Assembly (NCBI GenBank): GCA_026225945.1
Contig: JAMJFZ010001657.1
Span: 1,994,501-2,058,500 of the forward strand
Direction of reading: 5' to 3'
Origin: Cricetomys ansorgei
Lineage: Eukaryota; Chordata; Mammalia; Rodentia; Nesomyidae
Length of the DNA: 64,000 nt
Shown here: one piece after another, positions 21,965-32,834 of the stretch
Numbering within the stretch: position 1 is the stretch's first letter
Layout of the letters: every line of letters starts with the position of its first letter
The notes under the pieces: generated by a model
Told to the model about the DNA's origin: nothing
Seen by the model: the letters and a program-made list of their open reading frames with translations, nothing else
Database searches by the model: none
Position numbers and translations under genes: made by a program

Positions 21965-22085
21965 ATCTCCATTATTATTTGCCTTTTGCAGATGAGAAAC
22001 AGGCACAGAGAGATTAAATAACTTGCACAAAGTCAAAACTAGGCCCATCTGGCCCTGTAGGACTCAGGACTACACTCAGCACAAG
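21965..22085 (-). repeat. MIR SINE
   Basis: 'gcagatgagaaacaggcaca', 'gagagattaaataacttgca' and 'caaagtcaaaactaggcc' match the antisense MIR core. Confidence 0.75.
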
Positions 22086-22089
22086 ATTA

Positions 22090-23430
22090 CCATAACAGTG
22101 TGGAGGACAAATTAGGTGGTGTGTGACTGTAGCTAGGACATCGGGTCAGAGGCTGCTAACATGATACTGGCCAGAGATGGAAAAGGTTTCCTGAATGCCA
22201 AGTTTTAAGAATAGGGGAAGGAGTTTTACAGCCCAGAAACCTATACATCTCAGTTTTCAGTTTAGACAAATTCATGTAATAATTAAAGTCTGGTGTTTCT
22301 GAGTAGAGATTTTTGTAGAAACTTCAACTTTCTCTGTGCATGTTTTATCTGTTCCTATTATGACTCCCTCCCTAATCAAAGAATGGTTTTTTTTGGAATA
22401 GGATTTGTCGTCACCTCCAACTAGTGTTTTCTTGCTTACACCACCATAGTCACCTGATTAGATGTGGACTCTGGTGGTGTGATTCCTAAATGCACACTGT
22501 TTGGTGACTCAGCCTGCAGTTGTAAGATGCTCATACTGCATTGAAGCAGAGGAGCCCTTTGAGATCTGGTTTATATTCTGGCATTGTTTATGAGAACGCA
22601 AAGGTAAAGTGGGAGGGACTGTGCGAGGTCAAAGGTGCTCTAACATGCAGACAGCATCCCCAGCTGCATTGCATTGACATCAGTGGTGCATCACTCCCCC
22701 TCTCCCCTCATGTAAATGCAGCCTGCCCTGATGTTCTTGTCTAGAAAAAGAGTCTCCTGGCCACACAGTGAGCTGATATCAAATGACAGATCAGACAATG
22801 ACATGTTCTAATGAGACACTTTGGAAAGTGTTTCTCAATCTCCTTCTACACTAGTAAAACTCAGAGTACTGCTGTGATCACTGCAGTTGTGGAAGATGAT
22901 GGGGAGATTCTAAGCTGAGTAAGCATAAGAGTAACCTGAACTTGAGAAGCTTCTGATAAGTGACCAGGGTCTGAAGCTCTTCATACCACAGATGAAATCT
23001 TAGTGCTTGCAGTTAAATGGAAGTCTTATGAAAACATATACTTAATCCACCTTTCATGATAGGCTTGGTCAGCTGGTTCCTGGTCCCAAATGTTTGATTG
23101 GCTGAGATCAGATTCAACACCTGCTCTTGTGACATTATGGGTATTCATAAATTTCACAGACATGTCATAGGAGCCTATGATTGACCTCGCCCCACACCCT
23201 AAACCACATGGCCTTTGTGAAATGCCCTTATGTCTGAGATGGTAAGAGTTATGATCAGAATGTTTGGTTGGCTTTGTTCTCATCTGCTGTAAGGCAGTAA
23301 TGGTTTTCATGTTGGTAAAGAGCAAATACTGCTTACCCTCATGGTCACTCAAGTTGTCCTTTTTAATATTCTCGTGTCTCACTTTCATATTTGAAAATTT
23401 CCTTTCATCTTACAGACCAATGGCCTGATT
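22090..23430. other. Repeat-poor intronic block
   Basis: About 1.3 kb with no element I recognise and no plausible exon. Several chance ORFs lack any family resemblance. Confidence 0.5.
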
Positions 23431-23440
23431 TAACAGTGGC

Positions 23441-23666
23441 TTTAAAAAAAGATGTATTTTTATTTTATGTATATGAGCGTTTTGCCAGCATTTATGTAAA
23501 ATTCACTCTGTGTATACCTGGTACCTGAGGAGTTAGAAGAGGGTGTCAGATCTCCTGGGACTGGAGTTAGAGGTTGTAAAGCTGCCATGTATGTGAGTGC
23601 TGGGCACCAAATCCTCTGCAAGAGCAGCCAGTGCTCTTAACCACTGAGCCATCTGGCCAGCCCCTC
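23441..23666 (-). repeat. B3 SINE
   Basis: 'gatgtatttttattttatgt', 'gggactggagttagaggttg' and 'gctcttaaccactgagccat'. Confidence 0.85.
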
Positions 23667-23697
23667 AATAGTGGTTCCTAATAAGTAGCTTTTGTTT

Positions 23698-23822
23698 AAA
23701 TTTATTTTGATACAGTCTCATATGGCCCAAGATACCTTGTAGTGGAGGCTAGCCTTAAGGTCCTCCTGCCTTCATCTCCCACATGCTGGAATTACAGGCC
23801 AGTGTCACCATGCCTAGCTCCT
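23698..23822 (-). repeat. Diverged B1 SINE
   Basis: 'tttgatacagtctcatatgg', 'ctccatgctggaattacagg'-like order and 'caccatgcctagctc' mark an old antisense B1. Confidence 0.6.
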
Positions 23823-24013
23823 GGTCTCTGATTTCAATAAACATTCATCAAATTCCTGGAACTTGGCAGGCACTGAGCTGGTGGTTGCTAAGGATATCAG
23901 ATGAAGGAGCTGATGTGGCAGTGGCTGGCAGCAGCGTCACCTGTAGTTAGTTGCTGTAATGTAGTGTTTATTGAAGGGAATGTATTCAGGGAGCTCTGCA
24001 AACTATATTTTTT

Positions 24014-24214
24014 CTTTTTGAAGATTTATTTTTATTTATGTGTTTTTGTGCATATGCATACCTGTGTGTAGGCACCTATGGAGGCCAGTAGAAGGCATTG
24101 GATTCCCTTGGAACTAGAGTTATGGTGATTGATTGAAGGTACTGGGAACCAAACCTGAGTCTTCTACATGAGCAGCAAAAACTTTTAACCATCAAGCTAT
24201 CTCTCCAGCCCCTA
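24014..24214 (-). repeat. B3 SINE
   Basis: 'gaagatttatttttatttat', 'cccttggaactagagttatg' and 'ctatctctccagcccc'. Confidence 0.85.
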
Positions 24215-24228
24215 ATTACATAATTTTA

Positions 24229-24234
24229 AAAGAC

Positions 24235-24306
<72 letters not shown>

Positions 24307-24463
24307 ATGTGCATGCAGGTGAGCATTGAGGTGGCATCGTATCCCTTGCAGCTGGTGTTTTAGGTGTTTGTGCAAGGCTGGACATTGGTACTGGGATCTG
24401 TATTTTGGTTCTCTGATAGAGCAGTTAGTGCTCTTAATTGCTGAGCTGTCTCTCTGGTCTCTT
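24229..24463 (-). repeat. B3 SINE with (TTTA)n(GT)n end
   Basis: (TTTA)n (24238-24272) and (GT)n (24273-24305) lead into 'gcaggtgagcattgaggtgg', 'gctcttaattgctgagctgt' and 'ctctctggtct'. Confidence 0.8.
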
Positions 24464-24472
24464 GTTACTGGA

Positions 24473-24773
24473 TGTTGGGAAAGTTTATTTTTAGCTATGT
24501 TTGAAATTGTTTTATCCACTGTTGGTTGAGGGGCTGTCTAGGATGTTTTGTATTGACTGTAGGTGTTGGATTTCTGTGGGGGTTGTTGGATTGCTTATGA
24601 TCTATACCTGAGGAACTCTGAATCAATAAAAGTACCTGAACTCAGAGCTTGGCGTTCCACTGTGAGTATGGCACTGGCCATGATGGTGGTTCCCTCCGCT
24701 GAGGTCTGGCAGGGTTTGCAGATACGAAAATGCCTCTGTATCCTTGATGAATATACAACAGCTAACTACTACA
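24473..24773 (+). mobile_element. Solo LTR with perfect 5-bp TSD, copy 2 of the family
   Basis: Begins TGTTGGGAAAG and ends ACTACTACA, 301 bp. It is flanked on both sides by ctgga (24468-24472 and 24774-24778), an exact 5-bp TSD. It shares 'gcagg/gtaggtgttggatttctgtg', 'actctgaatcaataaaagt' and 'gaggtctggcagggttt' with copies 1 and 3. A 5-bp TSD and this length suggest class III (ERVL/MaLR). There is no internal viral sequence. Sense orientation relative to Kif13b. Confidence 0.85.
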
Positions 24774-25554
24774 CTGGAGCCTGGAAAGGTTAAGGTAGTT
24801 GTCCTAGGTGACATACATAGCAAGAGGTAGACAGGCTGTTAAATTCCAAAGCCCAGTCTTGGCCTCTGTGACTGCCCTGTGTCACATTTACTACTAGGTT
24901 ACTTATGAAGCTATGGGAGAAGTACTTTGCTTGTGCTGGACAAGTGGGTTTACTGATCCCTCATCCTTGTTGAATGAGTGGCAGACAGTAAGTAGTAGGC
25001 TTGGAAACACTGTGGCCTCCCTGTAGGGAGCAGAACCCCAGGCAGGGCTGCTTCGAGTGCTTACACAGGGAAATTTAGCCACCATACTCCGTAGAGAATT
25101 ATTTATCAGTGTTGTGTTTGTCAGTGTCATTCTATTACTCTGTACACTCCAGGTTCTCTAAGGCTGTCACGTAGGAGTGAACATAGGTTGGTAAACAGGG
25201 CAAGAGGAGAAAGGACCTGCCTCCCCCAACAAGGCTGAACCAAGAGCTGTGGGAACTTCAGCTCTGTGCCTCATGTGTGCTGGTCCCCACAGCTTTCCAT
25301 GGAGCCTGCTTTCCTTTGCTGCACACTTTATTTAAAGGCAAGAGAAAAAACAATAAGGGAAAACAACAACAATAGCCACAACAAAAAATCCAAGCCAGGT
25401 CATTTTAAATGAGCATACTCTTCTCCAGTTTCCTAAATACATTGTCTTTAATTTGCCTTCCCATATCTTGTGGCCATGGCTAGGGAACCGTATAGCAAAA
25501 GGAAGTGGGGTGTGGTGTTGGGGGGCGGGCTGACATTAAATGTTAAAGTAGAAA

Positions 25555-25715
25555 GAACATAGTTTCATTTCAGAATCCTAGGTCTGAATCCCAGCATTGT
25601 TGATGAATGAGTTATTGACTCTCTGATCTTTCTTCCTTAGTACTGTAAGACAGCTCAAGGCCTGCTTTGTAGGTTATGAGATTTAAAGAATGACAGGCAA
25701 TTGATATGTAGTGAT
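25555..25715 (+). repeat. MIR SINE, diverged
   Basis: 'aatcctaggtctgaatccca' resembles the MIR head. The following sequence is too decayed for certainty. Confidence 0.4.
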
Positions 25716-25741
25716 GAAAAGAAGTCTTTTATATGTATGTA

Positions 25742-25812
25742 TGTGTTAGGGATCAAACTGAGGCTCTGGGTATGCTAGGCAAATGTTTTACCACTGACTT
25801 ACATCCCCAGCT
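25742..25812 (-). repeat. ID-type SINE
   Basis: 'gttagggatcaaactgaggc', 'tatgctaggcaaatgtttta' and 'ctgacttacatccccagc', the complement of an ID element. Confidence 0.7.
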
Positions 25813-25945
25813 GCTGCTGCTGCTGCTTCTTTTTCTCCCCCTTCTCCTCCTCCTCCTCCCCCTCCTCCTCCTCCTCCTCCTCCTCCTCCTCCTCCTCCTC
25901 CTCCTCCTCCTCCTCCTACTACTACTACTACTACTACTACTACTA
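25811..25945. repeat. Compound triplet repeat (CTG)n-(CCT)n-(ACT)n
   Basis: Five CTG units (25811-25826), then an all-pyrimidine run (25827-25916) dominated by CCT triplets, then about nine ACT units to 25945. It lies between an ID and a B1. Chance frames through it give poly-Leu or poly-Gly and are not genes. Confidence 0.95.
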
Positions 25946-26082
25946 TGTTTTTTGAGACAGGGTTTCTCTGTGTATCCCTGGCTGTCCTGGAACTCACTCT
26001 GTAGACCAGGCTGGTCTCAAACTTAGAGACCCATCTGCCTCTGAGTGCTGGGATTAAAGACATGGGCTACCACTCCCTGGTA
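25946..26082 (-). repeat. B1 SINE
   Basis: 'gagacagggtttctctgtgt', 'ctggaactcactctgtagac' and 'gagtgctgggattaaagac'. Confidence 0.9.
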
Positions 26083-26740
26083 GGTTCTGTTATGTTAATA
26101 AATTAAAACAGAGACCTAAAGTAACTTTACACAACTAGTTAAACAGTGCCTCAGGCACATCTCCCTTTGTCATTGCTGTGAAAGGAGAATGGTAGCAGGC
26201 CAGCCTGACATAACCCTAGCCATCCTGGCTGTGCCTGACATCTTGCCCACTAGGTGATCCTGGCACTCTGCAAATCCTGTTTGATAAACAGAGTGATTAA
26301 GAGAGTCGGTTGAGCATTCACTGTCAGCTGCTGATGTCCTGTCCATTTCTTAATTGATATTTAATATATTAGTAGCTTTTCTTTTTTGAGAAATTCAGGT
26401 ATATTGTGTGACTGCATCCATCTTAATGTAGCTTGGCATAGAAACGCCTGCTCCTGCCACACACGCAGAGACACTTTGTCTTGATGCTGCCAGAGATGTG
26501 CTCTGTGATAGAGTTTGCTGCCCAAGCTTGAGTTTGTCTGCCTCATTTTTTTTTTGGTCTCTTGGCATTGTATGCTTTTGGCAACAGGTTCTCATATGCC
26601 AGCATACTCTGAAACAGTACTAACTAGGGAGTTTGTGGTTTGTTTGCACATAATGCCAACAGATGAAGGTGAATGCTCAAAAGTAATTTGTAATCTTCTG
26701 TATTCAGCTACATATATGTTTAGTATAATTTAGTTTAAAA

Positions 26741-26964
26741 TTTTTTAACTTTATTTTTATTTGATGTGTATGGGTGTTTTGCCTGCATCTGTGTCTGTGC
26801 ATCATGGGTATGCAGTGCTCACTGAGGCCAGAAGAGGGAATTGAATCCCCTGGAACTGGAGGTATAGACAGTTGTGAGTGATCATGTAGGTGCTGGGAAT
26901 CAAAACGAGGTTCTCCGGAAGAGCAGCCGGTATGTTTAACTATTGAGCCATCTCTCTAGCCCCA
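26741..26964 (-). repeat. B3 SINE
   Basis: 'gtatgggtgttttgcctgca', 'tcccctggaactggaggtat' and 'tattgagccatctctctagc'. Confidence 0.9.
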
Positions 26965-26983
26965 CAATTTAGGGTTTTTGTTT

Positions 26984-27121
26984 CTTTTTTTAAAGATTTG
27001 TTTATTTTATGTATATGAGTGCTATACCTACCTGTACACCTGTATGCCAGAAGAGGGCATCAGATCCCATTATAGATGGTTATAAGTCACTATCTGGTTG
27101 CTGGGAATTGAACTCAGGAAC
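26984..27121 (-). repeat. B2 SINE, lacking its 5' part
   Basis: 'aaagatttgtttattttatg', 'gccagaagagggcatcagat' and 'ttgctgggaattgaactcag'. It stops before the tRNA-like head. Confidence 0.85.
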
Positions 27122-27149
27122 TACAATTTAGTTTTAAAATAAGAATTCA

Positions 27150-27362
27150 GGGGTTTGGGGAGATGGCTGAACAATTAAGAGAGCATGTTGCTCTTGCAGA
27201 AGACCCAAGTCTGGCTCTTAACACCCACATCAGGCAGTTCACAGACACTCGTCACTTCATTTCCAAGGTGATCTGATGCCCTCTTCTGACCTCTGCAGGC
27301 ACCCACACTCCTGTGCACATACACATACATATATACATGTACTCATATAGTTTTAAAAAAAT
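27150..27362 (+). repeat. B3 SINE
   Basis: 'ggggagatggctgaacaatt', 'agagcatgttgctcttgcag', 'gatctgatgccctcttctga' and a 'catacatatatacatg' tail. Confidence 0.85.
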
Positions 27363-27379
27363 TAAAAAATCAGAATTCA

Positions 27380-27472
27380 GTAGCTGTACGTGGTGGCACA
27401 TATAATCCCAGCACTCTGGAGGCTGTGGCAGGAGGATTGGATTACACAGCCAGACTGTGTCTCAAAAGAACC
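27380..27472 (+). repeat. B1 SINE fragment
   Basis: 'gtagctgtacgtggtggcac', 'atataatcccagcactctgg' and 'gactgtgtctcaaaag'. Confidence 0.75.
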
Positions 27473-27499
27473 AGAAGCTGCAGTGCAGTGCCCCTGTGT

Positions 27500-28145
27500 C
27501 CCAACTTGAATGTCAGTTATCAGAAAGACACTGCTAACTCTCATATGCTGCTAGTGACACGTCAGTCAGTTACATATACTCAGTATATAGTCTGACTTTT
27601 TCAAAATGGAAGTATAGTTCTGGCATAAACACCCACACTGTGTGACCTGTTATATTCTTAGGTATCTCTTCAAGAAGAAGAAAAAGAAATGTGTTCATAA
27701 GGACTTATTGTTGAATGTTCCTACTGTTGTGCTTTCTAGTGGCCCCAACCTGGAAGCAGTTCAAAGGCCTAGCCAATAATGAACAAACAAAATACAATAC
27801 GGCAATAAAAAGGAGCCTGGTGCTGATAACATGCTTCATGGGAATGAGCCTCAGAAACGTGCTACGTGAAAGACACCTGATGCAAAAGATAGTATCATTT
27901 GCACTTCTATTCATATTAAATGTCCAGAAAAGACGAAGAGGAAAAACAAATATACAGTGGCTTATGATGGCCTGAGGCTAGTGTAGAACCGGACCCAATG
28001 TATTGGGGAATGAGAGAGCCTTTGGGATGATGGAGGTGTTCTAAGCATCCATTGTGGAGGTGGTATTTAGCCATATGCTAATGGTCATCAAATTATATAC
28101 ATCTAGGATGGATGAAGTTGTGGTGTAATAAGTTTATACCTCAAC
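27500..28145 (+). repeat. L1M 3' end remnant
   Basis: 'ctctcatatgctgctagtga', 'gcaataaaaaggagcctg', 'gtgctacgtgaaagacacct' and 'tcatattaaatgtccagaa', then 'gggatgatggaggtgttcta', follow the order of old mammalian L1 3' UTRs. Coding capacity is gone. Confidence 0.75.
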
Positions 28146-28305
28146 CAAGCCTGCCTATTTCACTGACATTTGGTTTATGCCCATCTGGGATGTACCACAA
28201 TACAGCGGCATACTCCTTGAATTTTTGAGGTTGGGCACACATGTGCAGACTCTGTGAGCTGCAGAGAGTTGTCTTGATAGGGCCTAGCCCACACAGAGAG
28301 GGAGC

Positions 28306-28415
28306 AGCGAAGTCTGGTTGCTCACACCTATAGTCCCAGCTCTCCAGGAGGCAGAAGCAGGAAGATGGATTGAGTCCACTGTATAACACAATGAGACCAC
28401 ATTTCAAAATACAGG
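28306..28415 (+). repeat. Diverged B1 SINE
   Basis: 'ctggttgctcacacctatag', 'tcccagctctccaggaggca' and 'aatgagaccacatttcaaa'. Confidence 0.6.
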
Positions 28416-28487
28416 AAAGGGAGTCACAAACAAAAGGTGCCTTCTAGTTCTTTCCATTGTGCTTGATGTTATGCATGCATCTTCCGT

Positions 28488-28748
28488 TTTAGTTACAGGG
28501 TTCATGTAGCCCAAGCTGTTCCTAAACTCACCGTGTGGCAGAGGCTCTCCTTGTACTTGTGCCAAGGCAAATATGGAGGTCAAGGCCTAACTTGCAGGAG
28601 TTGGTTCTCACTTCTGCCATGTTGAGTCCACGGCATTGAACTTTGGTATCAGGCTTGGCAGCAAGTACCTTAATCCACTGAGCCATCTTGTTGCCCTGGC
28701 TTTGAGGTCTTGATCATCCTACTTCTTCCCCCAGTGCTGGGATTACAC
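28488..28748 (-). repeat. B1 SINE containing a nested B3 fragment
   Basis: B1 arm sequence ('catgtagcccaagctgttcc', 'ggcagaggctctccttgtac') is broken at about 28560 by a B3 fragment ('caggagttggttctcacttc' to 'ccactgagccatcttgttgc', about 28562-28697). It resumes with 'ttcccccagtgctgggatta'. Confidence 0.65.
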
Positions 28749-28978
28749 AACTTCTTAACTTCTTAACTCTCAGTTACGCTTCTCCTACCCACTTTTCCTT
28801 CTCGGGTCCTTTTCAGTCTGTTTTGAACATATGTCATGATAGAGACACACATTTACATGTGTTGATACCTCCCATTCATGTTTGGGTGTCAGCTGCATTT
28901 TTTAAATCTAAAATGCTAGCTGGCTAGCCTCTTGATTTCTAAACCACCCAAAGGAGCATAAAGGCCATTTATTTAGAG

Positions 28979-29200
28979 CAGTGGTTCTCAACCTTCCTAA
29001 TGCTGCAACACTTTAATACAGTTCCTCATGTGTAGTGACCCCCAGCCAAAAAAATTATTTTTGTTGCTACTTCATAACTAATTTTGCTACTGTTATGAAT
29101 CTTAACATAAATATCTGATATATAGATGGTCTTAGGCAACCCCTATGACAGGATCATTCGACCCCCAAAGGGATTATGACCTGCAGGTTGAGAAGCACTG
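28979..29200 (+). mobile_element. URR1-type hAT-Charlie miniature transposon, 222 bp, with TSD
   Basis: Terminal inverted repeats CAGTGGTTCTCAACC and GGTTGAGAAGCACTG (one mismatch) bound the element. The flanks are atttagag (28971-28978) and gtttagag (29201-29208), an 8-bp TSD with one mismatch that fits the hAT pattern nTnnnnAn. Internal 'gctacttcataactaa' and 'cgacccccaaagggattatg' match my memory of URR1. It has no transposase and is non-autonomous. Confidence 0.88.
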
Positions 29201-29287
29201 GTTTAGAGAGTACGATAGCAGGGTGCTCATAGTTGAGGTTGTTGGCTTAGGAAGCTGGAAGAAGGCTAACATAAATAGGGTTGCACA

Positions 29288-29468
29288 CGTTTGGCCTTAA
29301 ACTTGCTAGGTAGCTGAGGATGACCTTGAACTACAAATCCTCCTGCGTTCAATTCCCAAGTGCTGGGATCACAGGTATGCAGCACCATATTTGATTTATC
29401 TGATGTTCAAGATTGAACGCAGAGCTTGGTGCATGGCAGGCAAGCACTCTGAGATTTATCCTAGCCAA
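29288..29468 (-). repeat. B4 (ID-B1) SINE
   Basis: The B1 arm 'ccttgaactacaaatcctcc', 'caagtgctgggatcacagg' is followed by ID-like 'gcatggcaggcaagcactct' and 'gagatttatcctagcc'. Confidence 0.7.
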
Positions 29469-30147
29469 GTTTTAAAGAGTATTGAATTATATACTGGGCA
29501 GACAGGAGATGTAGGGTCATCCTCTTCATGGGTATAAATGAGTGAGCCACTTATCTTTCTTCCCATCTGAGAAAAAGGAAACCGCCTGCTTTCTGAGTAG
29601 GACTGGAGCCTGACCTAGTGGGTGTGACGCTGTGGCTGCTGTGGGGGAACTTGGCTAGATTTTTCCCAGTGTCAAGAGAAGTTGGAAACCCCAATTTTTC
29701 AATATGAAACCTTCTCATTTCCACTTGGGGTCAGTACTGTAAGTGTTGGACACAGTGCATTGTAGGCTGTTGGCGATTGAGGTGCAGGATGATTTAGGAG
29801 GTTGAGAGAGTGAGTTAATATTACTTGGTAAAGTTTTTTTCCAGATAAATTTAGTCCAGTCAAAAAGTTTAGTCACAGTCATCTACTTAATGAGGAAAGT
29901 ACAGACTCAGACAGTTGGACACCATGAGAACTCAGAAGTACAAGTCACAAGTTTCCTCTATTTTGAGTCCAGAAACTTCCAGTAATCTCTGTGTAGACCC
30001 TTGATGTCATTTGATTTTATAGTTACACAAGTGAGTGTGCATCACTCATTAATCTGGCTTATTGAATATGCTTTACAAGAGGCACTGAAAATAGATAATA
30101 TTCTTTGGTCAAATTTAAACCTTCTTATAGTGAAGGCAGACAAGGAC

Positions 30148-30343
30148 TAGTTTTTAAAATTTTATATATGTATTTGTGAATATATATGCACATAGGTATA
30201 GGTGCCAGGAGAGGGCATCAGATCCCTTGGAGCTGGAGTTAGAGGTGTTTGTGATCCACCTGATGTGAGTACCGGGTTCTGAACTCCAGTCTTCATGGTT
30301 GAGCAGCAAGTGCTCTTAACCACTGAGCCAACTCTCCAGCCTT
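30148..30343 (-). repeat. B3 SINE
   Basis: 'gagagggcatcagatccctt', 'ggagctggagttagaggtgt' and 'gctcttaaccactgagccaa'. Confidence 0.85.
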
Positions 30344-30377
30344 GGGCAAAGAATTTATTGCCCTTTTGCTGGCATGT

Positions 30378-30500
30378 CTGTTTGACAGATGAGAAAAGGC
30401 AGATGATTTGCTAATGGTCACTTGATTCTCGGACATACGACAGTTTGAAATTATGAAGTTTACAGACCAAGGTTTCCTTAAATCCAAAGTCTTATGATTA
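30378..30500 (-). repeat. MIR SINE, diverged
   Basis: 'tgacagatgagaaaaggcag' and 'atttgctaatggtcacttg' resemble antisense MIR. Confidence 0.45.
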
Positions 30501-30898
30501 CAAAATACACTAGCTTTGTTCCAGTAGTCTTGGCTGTTCCTCTGCTCTGAGCCAGTGCGGTTTGTAAAAGACTCTATTGAAAGGTCTAGTGAAAGTAAAA
30601 GATTCTAGTAGAAGGTTGTTGGAACAGTTTTCTTGATTTAAAGAAGTTTCTTCAAGGACTGTGTATCAGAGGTGGTGACCTGAATATTTTGTGGGCAGTT
30701 GGAGATAGGAGAGGTTTGTCTACTTCCTTCGAACAGACACCTACTGTTTGCTTATTTGTTTTTAGGGTTCTTCTCCTGTTTTCTGGGCTACCTATTGCAC
30801 TCACTCCTGACCCCTTTTATTTTATTTTATTTTAAATTCTGTGGATATATTTTCTGTCTTGATATCATGTCCTTTAGTTTAAAAGGTTTCCTGTGAGT

Positions 30899-31074
30899 TT
30901 TTTTGTTTGTTTGTTTGTTTTTTGTCTGGTTTTTAGAGACAGAGTTTCTCTGTTTTAATTCTGCTGTACTGGAATTTATTCCGTAGACCAGGCTGGCCTC
31001 GAATTCTCAGAGACCCGCCTTCCTCTGCCTCCTGAGTGCTGGGATTAAAGGCAAGTGCCACCACCGCCCCACCC
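30899..31074 (-). repeat. B1 SINE
   Basis: (TTTG)n start, 'gagacagagtttctctgttt', 'gtagaccaggctggcctcga' and 'gagtgctgggattaaaggc'. Confidence 0.9.
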
Positions 31075-31111
31075 TGTTTTTTTGACTATGGAATTTGTAT
31101 TTTTCTTTTTA

Positions 31112-31182
31112 AGTTGAAAACAGATTTTTCTCTCATACAATACATCCCAATCACAGATTCCCCAACCCCACCCCCGGAACTT
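31112..31182 (-). repeat. Possible rodent L1 3' UTR fragment
   Basis: 'tttctctcatacaatacatc' and 'ccaatcacagattccccaac' resemble the antisense end of rodent L1 (Lx) elements. A similar piece is at 62709-62795. Confidence 0.35.
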
Positions 31183-31711
31183 GTATTTCTGTTTCATAAT
31201 TTCTCATTTTTCTTACTGTTTCTGAGTGGCTTGGGGAAGGAAGGATGGTGGTGAAAGGTCTGCTCAGCATAGACACTGTGATGTGTAAGAGAGTCAGGGA
31301 TGTTTAAGGAATGAATAGGAGTTAGCCTCTCAGGTTCAAGGCTGACAAAGTCATGCAGACTTTGAGCAGGCAGTGGGTACACTGTGTGTGTCGGGAAGTG
31401 GGTGAACCATGTAGTTTGGGTGTTGGCAGGGACTACGTTGTCTACAGAGTGCAGGAAGTATTTACTGAGCAAGCTTGTGTTGGTCTCTAATAAAAGAAGA
31501 ACCTTGTTCTCTAGAGTTCACAGGCTGCCCCAAATGACACCAGTCAGAGCTTCTGTCCAGAGACAGATGGTCAGTGTGCTGTGGAAGTTGCTTGGGTCAT
31601 TGGTGTTGAGAAGGGCTTACTGTGGCGGGGGTTCTTGTGGATAGATCCTTGAGGGAGATGGTTTGGCTTCAGCTTTTCTCCTCTGTAGGAGGGCTTTAAG
31701 TAAGCAGAGGG

Positions 31712-31797
31712 GACAGAAGGCTGGGGGTGTAGTTGAGTGGTAGGACACTTGCCTAAGGAACATCCATGTGGCCCTGAGTTCAATTCCCAGTGCAACC
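31712..31797 (+). repeat. ID SINE
   Basis: 'ctgggggtgtagttgagtgg', 'gacacttgcctaaggaacat' and 'ctgagttcaattcccagtgc'. Confidence 0.8.
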
Positions 31798-32371
31798 TCT
31801 CTCCTTTGGAGTTGTACAGAGCTGAACAAGTAACCCAGTGGAGCATCTCATTCGTATGGGTTATCCCAACCAGCTTTTCTCTTCTCCTTAGATAAGTTAT
31901 TGCTGGAACAGGCTGTTTGGAACAGTGCTGGTAGTTTGTACATTAAAGAGAAGTCCTACTTCTTACAGTCTTCCCAGCAGGTCCTATGGTGTTCAGTAGA
32001 TTGGTTATTTTGCTGGTGGTGTTTCCAAATGCTGAAGCTACTTGCATCCCATTCTCCAAGCATGCTTTATTAGGTTGCTCAGTATTCTTCAAAGTATTCC
32101 AGATGTTGAGGAAAATGTAGACTGACCTTTTAATGATATCCAAACTTCTTATAGAGACCTGCCTGTGAAAGTTGAAAAGTACTGAAGTGAGTTCATTCAG
32201 TACAGGGTTTCAGTCCTGTCAGCTTTAGTCTGTGCGTAGAAAGGGGGAGGAGTGACAAGAGAAAACTCATAGTCATCACAGATTGTGGTTTGGTTGCTGG
32301 TACTGCCAGTTGAGTCCCAAAGGGGAAACAGTATCGTTACTCACGGTGGCTGGATTCAAACGAGCTCTTTG

Positions 32372-32593
32372 TTTTGTTTTCTTTTTTCCTTCTTTCAAAC
32401 AGGCTGTCCTATAGGGGACTGGCCTCTAATTTGCTATGTGGTCAAGGATGACCGTGATCCTTCAGGCTTCACCTGAGTGCTGGGATTTTAGGCATGTGTT
32501 ACCATTCCTGGTTCATTCAGGGTTAGGATGGAATCCAAGGCTTCATGTATGCATGACAAGCATTCTACGGACTGAGTTACATCCCAGCCTCAA
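32372..32593 (-). repeat. B4 (ID-B1) SINE
   Basis: 'cctgagtgctgggattttag' (B1 arm) then 'tgcatgacaagcattctacg' and 'gactgagttacatcccagcc' (ID head complement). Confidence 0.75.
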
Positions 32594-32713
32594 GCTCCCT
32601 GTAGTGTGTATACTTTTTAGAGTGTCAGATGGGATCTTGTTAAATCAGAGATTCTGCTTTTCCAGTTGTGATCATTTCAGTAGCTTAAATCTTTAGAATT
32701 GAAGGAGGTGATT

Positions 32714-32832
32714 GTGGACAGGATGGTGGTGAAAGCCTATAACCCTGGCCATTAGGAGGCAGAAGCAAGAGGATTTCTCTGAGTTTCTGGCCAGGCTGGC
32801 CTATATAGTGCGTCCCGGCCAACCAGGAATAT
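32714..32832 (+). repeat. Diverged B1 SINE
   Basis: 'gatggtggtgaaagcctata', 'gaggcagaagcaagaggatt' and 'ggccaggctggcctatatag'. Confidence 0.7.
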
Positions 32833-32834
32833 AT

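Noticed and set aside
25733..26063. Long leucine-rich (+) and glycine-rich (-) reading frames
   Set aside because: They are translations of the CCT triplet repeat and the neighbouring B1 and ID elements, with no splice or promoter support.
31712..31797. Possible tRNA gene
   Set aside because: The tRNA-like box sequences here and at similar sites are heads of ID, B2/B3 or B4 SINEs with A-rich tails, not folded tRNA genes.
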